Source: Liolophura sinensis
Taxonomy: Eukaryota; Mollusca; Polyplacophora; Chitonida; Chitonidae
Direction of reading: 5' to 3'
Assembly (NCBI RefSeq): GCF_032854445.1
Contig: NC_088305.1
Location: 24,585,400-24,649,399, forward strand
Length of the DNA stretch: 64,000 nt
Both the position numbers and the translations under genes were made by a program. This document shows, piece after piece, positions 56,901 through 64,000 of this stretch. A model generated the notes under the pieces. The model made no database searches. It was not told the DNA's origin and was given only the letters and a program-made list of their open reading frames with translations. Within the stretch, counting starts at the first letter, position 1. Each line of letters opens with the position of its first letter.

Positions 56901-57370
56901 ACACATACTATCTGTCACATAGCAGTATGTGTGGAGAGTGGAGAGACAGATTGAATTACGCCCTCGTATAGGGGTAGATAAAAGCTCATGTGTTGAAAAT
57001 GACAGCCATTATTTTGACACCTTTTCAGGTCTTTAACTTTTTCAGGATAGTTAATCATCAATAAATACAAGCGACATCAATTACATTTGTCACTACCGTC
57101 CAGCATCGCTCTCAAATGTGAACAGACGGAAAATATAAATAAAAATCACAATCACAGATATCGGAAACTGGACCTTCTATGAAGACGCACTTACAAAGAA
57201 TTAGGGTCTTTGGAAGGCCATATTTAATTACCGATATTTCCTCTCCGCATCCACACAAATAGTTCAGATATTCCAAGCACTTTTATAGTGCTCAGTTTTA
57301 GAGAAGAACTCACCTCGGCTTTTGTACCAGGACGATTTCTGCGAACGACAGCCTGAGCGTCAGCCAGCAT
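47813..57370 (-). CDS. MOB4: MOB4 / phocein (8 exons, 224 aa)
   Basis: MOB4 is the Mob-family subunit of the STRIPAK phosphatase-kinase complex, acting in the cytoplasm and Hippo-related signalling. Exons from the 5' end: 57314-57370, 56536-56598, 53893-53993, 52934-52976, 51196-51282, 50847-50926, 49585-49696, 47813-47944. All phases match and the total is 675 bases with stop; human MOB4 is 225 residues. Diagnostic stretches: [92 protein letters not shown] and ending GESEA. The Mob zinc site is present as CNPETC and HAYFHH. This is an intact, strongly conserved gene. Confidence 0.97.
48450..48830 (-). mobile_element. SINE family D, partial
   Basis: 'ggtttaacgttgtacttaaa', 'ttttccagtcgtatgacgc', 'gctgcttcactgagacgact' and 'aatgccaagcgaggaag' recall a dispersed element I have seen in bivalve genomes; recollection only. 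The tRNA-like end at the right is degraded. In MOB4 intron 7. Confidence 0.65.
49585..49696 (-). CDS. MOB4: MOB4 exon 7 (zinc-site His pair)
   Basis: Encodes [43 protein letters not shown] is the HX4H zinc half-site. Donor GAG/GTCAGT is a slightly weak donor. Confidence 0.97.
49870..49890. repeat. Poly-T run
   Basis: About 20 T, followed by C-rich minisatellite sequence. Confidence 0.9.
49920..50420. repeat. Diverged tandem array, ~36-base unit, MOB4 intron 6
   Basis: About 14 units of 'ggctctaaatatagttatac' plus 'atttccccct'. Length and spelling vary. No exon similarity seen. Confidence 0.88.
50847..50926 (-). CDS. MOB4: MOB4 exon 6
   Basis: Encodes [26 protein letters not shown]; identical in this part to human MOB4. 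Phase 2 donor GCAG/GTAAGT. Confidence 0.98.
51196..51282 (-). CDS. MOB4: MOB4 exon 5 (zinc-site Cys pair)
   Basis: Encodes [35 protein letters not shown] is the Mob CX4C zinc half-site. Acceptor ATGTTCCAG, which is tandemly copied upstream (51290-51570). Confidence 0.97.
51275..51570 (-). repeat. Tandem copies of the MOB4 exon 5 acceptor
   Basis: On the plus strand, about five units of 49 bases: 'acactcaatctggaacataa', 'cacagtgaacggccctcaat', 'aacacaaat'. The complement of 'actcaatctggaaca' is TGTTCCAG plus the first bases of exon 5 (ATTGAGT), so each unit carries an acceptor-like sequence. Confidence 0.9.
51690..52765. repeat. 15-base satellite ('acagcatcacataac'), about 60 copies, MOB4 intron 4
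   Basis: Near-perfect units acagcatcacataac with acagcatcatataac, acagcaccacataac and acatcatcacataac variants. 15 is a multiple of 3, so very long ORFs exist on both strands (326 and 229 codons); they encode only repeats and are artefacts. Confidence 0.97.
51737..51853 (+). mobile_element. SINE family A core inside a tandem array
   Basis: 'gacccagaagtgtctcacca' to 'ctgcggatggtcgtgggt'; both head and tail are missing. The same 15-base array motif flanks it on each side. Confidence 0.85.
52934..52976 (-). CDS. MOB4: MOB4 exon 4
   Basis: 43 bases; encodes [14 protein letters not shown] (human [14 protein letters not shown]). Acceptor TCAACAG, donor CAG/GTATGT. Confidence 0.96.
53893..53993 (-). 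CDS. MOB4: MOB4 exon 3
   Basis: Encodes [33 protein letters not shown]. Acceptor CCATTAG, donor CTCAG/GTGAGG, phase 2. Confidence 0.97.
54000..56535 (-). other. MOB4 intron 2
   Basis: Apart from the exon 3 fragment at 54640-54695 and a repeated 'catcttacga.gaatg.caaaaattt' pair at about 54788 and 54896, no element recognised. Confidence 0.5.
54640..54695 (-). repeat. Diverged copy of the 5' part of MOB4 exon 3 with its acceptor
   Basis: 'gtcagtgatgtccttaacca' through 'gagctaatggaaggac' and an A run matches 53957-54015, that is the first ~35 bases of exon 3, its TTAG acceptor and the adjacent intron. The copy is shifted and shortened and would not code. Confidence 0.8.
56536..56598 (-). CDS. 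MOB4: MOB4 exon 2
   Basis: Encodes [21 protein letters not shown]; human '[21 protein letters not shown]'. Donor CAG/GTACTG, phase 0. Confidence 0.97.
56865..56986. mobile_element. Fold-back element (122 bases), MITE-like
   Basis: Starts agcttttatctacccctag and ends taggggtagataaaagct, a near-perfect inverted repeat. Inside, 'ctctccacacatact' pairs with 'agtatgtgtggagag'. No coding capacity. In MOB4 intron 1. Confidence 0.75.
57314..57370 (-). CDS. MOB4: MOB4 exon 1
   Basis: Encodes [19 protein letters not shown]. Human MOB4 has '...[12 protein letters not shown]'. The context AAGATGC is a fair start site. Donor GAG/GTGAGT, phase 0. Confidence 0.95.
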
Positions 57371-59927
57371 CTTGGGACGATCTGTATACCGGATGTGATA
57401 TCATATACACGAACACCCATACAATGCGCATGTTCACACCATCTCAGTCACTCCTGCACGAACCATCTTAGTTCTTGAAATGCCCTAGCACATACGAGCA
57501 GAAATACATGTTTGTCCTGCATTTTATTTGTAAAAATGGTAATATCTAGAGATAAGGTTTCATAAGATATCCGTGCAGACCAAATACAAACATTCTTATG
57601 TGGGTGACGTAGGCTTACGCTTACACTTTTGTACGCGTTGGTTTGGTGAACGGCACCGTCAAAACTGTGCTTTTCGGGGGGAACAATCTTGAATCATATC
57701 TCAGTCCTTCTAGAATTCCTATAAGGCTCCATAGAACAATTTGGGGAAAATAATTTGCTGCACCGCGGCTGGGCACATGAAGAGGGCGTGAGGAATTTCC
57801 ACAGTGTATCGCATGATAGGCTTATTACGCAGCCTTAAAAGTGACATCGTTAATTATAGAAGAAAAAAAATATGTATATTGAGAAAAACATAAGCAAATA
57901 CCGTAACAACACAACTTATGGTTGAGATATGTGGTTTTTTTTTTAATAAGCCGTGGTCAAGAGATAATTCACCAACGGAAACACGGATTTAAGCCCAGGT
58001 CTATGTCGTGCGCACGAGATCTTCGGTAGCACCATGGCTTGACCGCAAATTGTTGGACTCAATCAGATCGTATCTTACAAACCTGGCTGTTTCGTCCAAT
58101 CACAGCAGTTCTTACTCAGGCACTCGGGTCGATCATTGGCACATGTAACTTCAGTTCAATGGAAGGTGTTGCTACATCAGCTGATGTAAGCTCACTTATT
58201 TTTACTATTTTTTAGGTAAAATTTTATACGCATCATAATTAATCCAAACAGTGCTCGCCAATCTATGAATTACGCTTGCCATTCTGTGCCATTTGAGTTC
58301 ATCAGTGTACAATGTAGGCTAATTACAACAGCGCAAACTGTCAAAGTTGTTGTTGTGCTCTTTATTTTAGCAATGTTAGTGCATGACGTACTCATCCTCA
58401 GTATTTAATAAGTCCAACTTAGTAGTTGCAAACGTAAAGTTGGTGGTAGCTCTGTGTGGCTAGGTTTGTGCAGAAATATATGTAAGCATTTACTTTCCCA
58501 GCACTCTTTGGTTCTCAGTGTGCTATCCTCAACACACTGGTGTTGTCCACAGTTAGCCCGAGACCTCGGTCTAAGAGTGGCTTATATATACTGGACCGCT
58601 AGCCATCCTTAGCCCGAGAGTTGTCTGCACCCGATTTCGGAATATTGCTTACAAAGAGCTACAACCTCATTCAATTCAAATGCATGCGTTTTAGATTCGT
58701 CCTGAATACACATAAAGCACGGCTATTCTGAAAGCTAAAATATTTACGCACATCTTGCCACAGCCGCTACTCGCCTTTACATCCCCACTCTCCTGTAAAT
58801 CTTAGCTGAAGTCAAAAATATGGTTATATTTGGCAGGTCGCCATGCGCTGGCATGTTTTTAAAATCTGGGTTAGCAAGGCACGCTTGCGCAGCAGTGGAT
58901 AACCTTTCCGGAAAATTTCCGGAAATTGAAATTCTGACGACTTGCCAGCTGTTGCTGTCAACAGCAAATGGTAACAGTCAGGGAGTGTTTTGTCTTTTCT
59001 GACGTACCTGCCACATCCTTTGGCAAAAAACTATCAAGGCCTTCACGCACCGTAATGCCTATGGTACCCAATTTTGAATGGAGCGGATGTCGAAGGTAAC
59101 CCACGTTTTTCATTTGCTAAAAAAATAATTTTAATCTGATAGTTTGCACAAACTGTGAGGTCTGTCATTTTGTGCCATAGGCTTCTGTCAAATTTGAATC
59201 TCCTCAGTAATATGGCTTTGTGCCTGTCAGAACTGACAGCCAGCTCAAAACATAGTGACGTAATGAAAGGTCAACCATGAATGCACATGGGCGGGTAGCA
59301 GTAACATGGTTTTGTAGGTCAAAATGTCAACACGGCATGTGAGCGTAAGTCACAACTGTGAATTATCTTAGATTTACTGGCCGTAAAGGGTACAGAATGT
59401 TGGAAAACTTGGCAGAGGATGACTCGGTGAACATAATTCATTGGAGTTTTGTCCTGTTAATGCATGTACTGGTACATTTTGCACAGATTTTTGTTGCGCG
59501 TAGTTTCTCCGCGGTTGGCTATTTTTACATACCACTGTTTTAACCTGGATGACTCCTCGGCTGTGATCTATGCCTAACCCCATATTAAAAGATCACAGCC
59601 GAGATCCTTGCCTAGTTCGCAGTAGGCCCAGTGTATGATGTGGTTGCTCGTAATGCCTGTCCTTTTCTGCGACCGATGTATGTCAGTTTAGTGATATGCT
59701 ACGTTTTGGAAGTATGCACTGCACCCTTACTTCTATGTGTACATCACCTACTGGCATCATCTGCCATTCATGCACCATGTTTCAAATTTCAGTATAATCG
59801 CTCGGAAGTACTTCTTTACATGCATGTTAAATTTCTGTTTGTGCAACCCATCAAACCTACAGCCATTGCATATGTCACATATCCTTTTTTTAATACCATT
59901 GAAACAAGATTGGCCTTCTTGTCTGAG
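57371..59927. other. 5' flank of MOB4; possible start of a divergent gene
   Basis: No secure gene. Two pieces could be plus-strand exons: ATG 58159 with MEGVATSAD and a GTAAGC donor at 58186, and 59318-59344 (acceptor TTTTGTAG, donor GTAAGT), which would join in frame. I recognise no family, and such short pieces arise by chance. A short inverted repeat (ctcggctgtgatct / agatcacagccgag) lies at about 59552-59608. Confidence 0.25.
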
Positions 59928-60136
59928 GGAGTTAGGACGCCAGTGCTGCCATGTGACCCAGTCGCTAAGAGATCAACTCTAGTTCATGCTGGCTTCCTCT
60001 CTGGCCGTACATGAGCAGGTCTTCCAGCAACCTGCGCATGGTTGTGGGTTTCCTCCTCACTCTGCCCAGTTTCCTCCCACCATAATGCTGTACTGGAATG
60101 CTCTTGAGCGTCAAACACCAATGAAATAAATAAATT
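59928..60136 (+). mobile_element. SINE family A, diverged
   Basis: 'agttcatgctggcttcctct' to 'gtcaaacaccaatgaaataa'; head badly decayed. Confidence 0.75.
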
Positions 60137-63100
60137 TATCATTTATACAGTATGCCAACAACATGCACCATTTCCAGCATGCACTTGTTCCCTTCTTTAA
60201 ATGTTGCGTGCATCAAGTTCCCATAACATTCCCCTAATGCATGTTTATGTTATGCCATTCTCGGCTTCACACTGTCTCAAAAATGCATTTGTGTAAAACC
60301 TCTAATTGTGTTTTTGTGTATGGTTAGCAAAAACAGAATGCTGTGAAGTACTTAATTTTTGCATAGAACTAATTTTCGTATCAATAATTTACCGCAAAAA
60401 ATAATTTCAGCGAAAAATATCCAATATTGAATGATGTGCTACAGGTCGAAGGTAAATTATGGTTTAAATATGTACAAACTCTGATGCTAAGGCTTTGTTG
60501 GTATAAAACAAAGTGGGAGTTCATTCGTCTGTAGTTAGATTAGTCTTCACTGTGCCAGTAAAGTGAAAGAAAAGTACATTCTAGCATGTGCTGGCTTCTA
60601 ATGAATGTCGCTGTGATAAGCGCTATGTCATTAGCTGTGTCTCTCTTGTGATCCAATAAGTTCTAACAAACTGTGAAGTGTGTATAACACAATGGCCGTT
60701 TGACAGCTACAGCAATGTTTGCGGTTTCTAACCTGCTACAGAGGACGATTAAAACTGAAAACAGTGCAAAACTTACTGTGTTGCTTGATAAAGAATGAGT
60801 GATTGGCGCCGATAATGGTGAATTCACATGTTTTGAAGTAAACTGCTCAAAAGGTGACAGGTCACTTTGCCAGAAGTTGATGAGTACTTTAAAAGTACTC
60901 ATCAGTGAATCAAAAAGAAGTGACACCTGTTTGAGTACTGCTCACAGTAGGTGCGAAGATAATCTTCTTACGTAGTGTTAAAGCATCCCCCATTGTTTTA
61001 ATCTATGATCCAGATCACAAGGATTAGTGACACTGCAGGAAACAAAGGAGAATTAAAGCCACCCATGATGATTCAGGTTTGACGTGCTTGAATAATTTGG
61101 GCCATATCTTGGAAAATTTAAGATTTTAAGATTTGTCTTTCAGTATTCTCTTAAATACACAAAAATTAATTCCAGCAAACATAGTTTTGGAGAAAACCCA
61201 CAAAAATAAATTCCAGAGAATAATAAGGACTTTACAGTAATCCCTTGTGTTCCAAGTTCAACTGCTTGAACATTCCGTCTTATTCCTCAATATTTTAATC
61301 TCAGATGTGTTTGTGTTTCCATCACACTTGTATATTCCTTTAGATCATGTCACATGAATGTCTATTTTACGCCTGTGTCACTTTTGTGTTTAAGTTTTAT
61401 ACATGTAAACTATGTCCAGAAAATCTATGCTAATCTTAACTCTTTGTACAGAAACTATATTATTCTGGTTCCCAAAACCATTAACTACGCCATCATATGG
61501 CCATAAACTTGTCATGTGTTACCAATGCAGATTCTAATCAACATACTGCTTCAGTTGTTTTTCCTCAGTTCTGTTAGTATTTGTGTATTATTTCAATCTC
61601 ATGGCTGTATTAAAATCATACAAAATTTCCAGGTTCTAAACATATTTTGTTTTCATGTTCACACATCTGTGGCTTGTGCATAGCTGTATATATGTACATC
61701 TTTTACATGTTGAATTTTTGTTATTTTTTCCCCCCCTAAAATGGCTTTTGTTGCTCTCTGGCATCAGTATGCTCATGTATTGCAGCTTCTGTTATCAGCA
61801 GCCTCTATGGTTAAACTTTGTAGCTTATGTCGTACCCCGGGCGTCAGCATCTGCATCTGATAATGGAGAAAACGATGTTAAACAAAATGTTAGGAGGTGG
61901 TATCTTAAAAAGTACTGCGGGTATTGAGCTCAGGGTTTGCCCACTTGTAGAGCACAGTATAGGGTTGGTATCTTACAAAGTATGTCATGTATTGACCTGA
62001 AGTTTTACATACATATAAATCTCCTTGAGCATATTAATTACTGTAAATTACCAAATTCACGATTTCAGTTCTTTATGCATTGGGCGGAAGTTTTGCTTTC
62101 ATGTGTCTCATACAGGCGAGCCCTTTGGTAGCAATTATAAGTTTAGCATAACATGTTGTTGTTCATTTGTTTTTATTGCATTCTTACACCATTACACTTT
62201 TTCTGTAAGCCTCATACTGTTTGTGTTGCTCATACATGCTCTTGATTAAAGCCTTCTCTCATAATATATCGATAGTGTGCCAATTGTTTTATGACCAGAG
62301 GCTTGGTCATTTTCCTAACTAATCTAAAGTATGCAACTAATCGTTGCATACTTCATTGTTATCACATTGATTAAATGATGTAAAGTTTATCTTAAACACA
62401 AATCTCTTATAACATTACTTGAGTTTCCTTTTATCATACATGTAGTATGTGTTCAGTGAAAAAAAGCATAATTTACATGTACCTTTTTTAAATTTCAGGT
62501 TTACTTATCCTCAGCATTCTTGTCAATATGGGGTAGGCCAATCTTTTCACCTTTTATGCAACATTGGTAAGGACACATCATCTTTCAAGTTTATCAACAG
62601 CCACCTATTTTGCCATTTCAACCTTAAACTCCTGTTACATTATCTGTTTATGTTCTTCGTTATGCTGTTGCAAATCATTGTAAAATACATAGCAACATGT
62701 AAACATGGCCACAGTCAACAAGTGTGCTACAATGTCTGTATATGCTACTAGTTTTGCAAACAAAGGCACTTCCCAATTGCACTCAAAGTTGCAACAAGTG
62801 GTCTACACCACTCCTGGTGCTGAGGTAATACCTAAGGTTGGTTTCAAAACATTTGCCTTCATCCAGTATATTGTAGTTTGCAGGCAGTGGCCCAGTGGTT
62901 AAGATACACAAGATACATATAGCCACCCCAGTTTGGAAGGCAATTGTACACATCCCGCTCTTAATTTTTATGGCTCCTTAAGCATGACAATAATCCGTCG
63001 ACCATGCTTGTGTGGTCGTCATCAAAGAAGTTGGTTTCAGAAGTAAAATTCACACAACACAGAATGCACTTGTCTAGCACTGCCAGTCAAAACCTGTGTG

Positions 63101-64000
63101 TTGCATGTGGCAAAGCTCACCAGCTGCTGACCAAAGGCCTATGTTTTTTTGTTTTTTTTTTCGGCACAGCCATGGTCTCAGTGAAATGCACAAATAATCA
63201 AATATTACGTAGTATCAAGGCCATATGTAGAGCCATTTAATGTCCACAAAACAGTTTGTCTCTGAAACTGTTGCACACCCAAACTAATCAAACTGTTATT
63301 AAAACTAGCTGACATACTGAGCAAAAATATCACAGTTTACCAATAAAAAGCTTTTGTTTTCATACCAATTTCTCTCATTCACACACTCCAAAACTCCCAA
63401 GCATGAATTTTAGTTGCATTTCATAAAATGTTATTTTTAATGTTTGGCATCACAACCTACTAGTTTTTTCTACACATGGCCTTCGGTATTGCTTCAAACC
63501 AAAATCAAATAAGGTCACTTTCATATGTATATCATTGTTTCACTGTTTATCATATTGCCTCTCCATCAGTGCAACTTCGTCATGGTTCTTCTTATCAATC
63601 ATAAAATTGGGTCAATTTGGTTAAATGTGTATATGTAGATCAAAGAAACTGTGTAATAGTAACCCATTTTGTTAACTTGTCTCTTTGCACTGATTTCCTC
63701 CTCACAATTTTATGTTCCTTGTTGCTACATTTACATGCACTGTGTAGCTGCAGGTGTTTCAGTTAATTAGTAACAATAGTTCTTGTTTACTGCCAATTCT
63801 CAAACCAAACCAGTTAATTTAAATAAAATCCTTTCAAAATATGTGGTTAACTGTGCATGTAGTTACATTTTTGTAACGGTAACACATTAAATATTATTCA
63901 AGGCACAACCATTTGCAGCATCAGCGGTCATCTCATGCCCTCCCTTAGCATAATGTATGTAAATCATGTAGGCAACACTTTTACAAAATATATGTGTAAT
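60137..64000. other. Right flank, no gene identified
   Basis: AT-rich sequence with T-rich plus strand. Contains two compact palindromes (60879-60905 and 62327-62352). Short ORFs such as 61655-61927 and 62449-62751 have no recognisable domain and no convincing splice context. Confidence 0.5.
60879..60905. repeat. Perfect short palindrome
   Basis: tgatgagtacttt, one central base, then aaagtactcatca; about 13-base arms with almost no loop. Confidence 0.8.

Noticed and set aside
59631-60014. 127-codon plus ORF
   Set aside because: Cys-rich random-looking translation that runs into a SINE; no domain or splice support.

Overview
The window is animal nuclear DNA: AT-rich, with multi-exon genes, GT-AG introns, many tRNA-derived SINEs and unusually many minisatellites. 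The dispersed SINE (head 'ggcctccgtggctcag', end 'taaaacaccaatcaaataaa') resembles families I associate with marine molluscs, so a bivalve or gastropod is my best guess. That is a recollection, not a search result. I see no bacterial, viral or organellar genes.

Three conserved genes were reconstructed exon by exon. (1) At about 360-4144 on the minus strand lies a partial RCCD1-like gene with RCC1 repeats; its 3' part runs off the left edge. (2) At 5683-42876 on the plus strand lies PAN2, the catalytic subunit of the PAN2-PAN3 poly(A) deadenylase, in 27 recognised coding exons of about 1205 residues: WD40 domain, PAN3-binding linker, inactive USP-like domain and DEDD exonuclease. (3) At 47813-57370 on the minus strand lies a complete MOB4 (phocein) gene in eight exons, 224 residues, a STRIPAK complex component. 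RCCD1 and PAN2 are head to head; PAN2 and MOB4 converge. The flank 57371-64000 holds no gene I can identify.

PAN2 shows two single-base frame disruptions (exons 3 and 4), an ambiguous start, one apparent GC-AG intron, and two insertions in the USP-like region relative to the vertebrate protein as I remember it: an acidic Pro/Glu segment and a CX5CX4CX3H zinc finger.

The most unusual pattern is that tandem repeats repeatedly start at exon edges. At least seven arrays or duplications contain copies of the last or first bases of an adjacent exon with its splice site or stop codon: an RCCD1 donor, the PAN2 exon 4 acceptor, PAN2 exon 16 and exon 20 donors, the PAN2 stop codon, the MOB4 exon 5 acceptor and the MOB4 stop codon. 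A single-copy fragment of MOB4 exon 3 is an eighth case. Several introns therefore carry arrays of splice-site-like sequences, and another PAN2 intron carries more than twenty sense AATAAA hexamers. Other arrays (15.8, 18.9, 25.8, 39.5, 41.4, 49.9 and 51.9 kb) have no clear exon origin.
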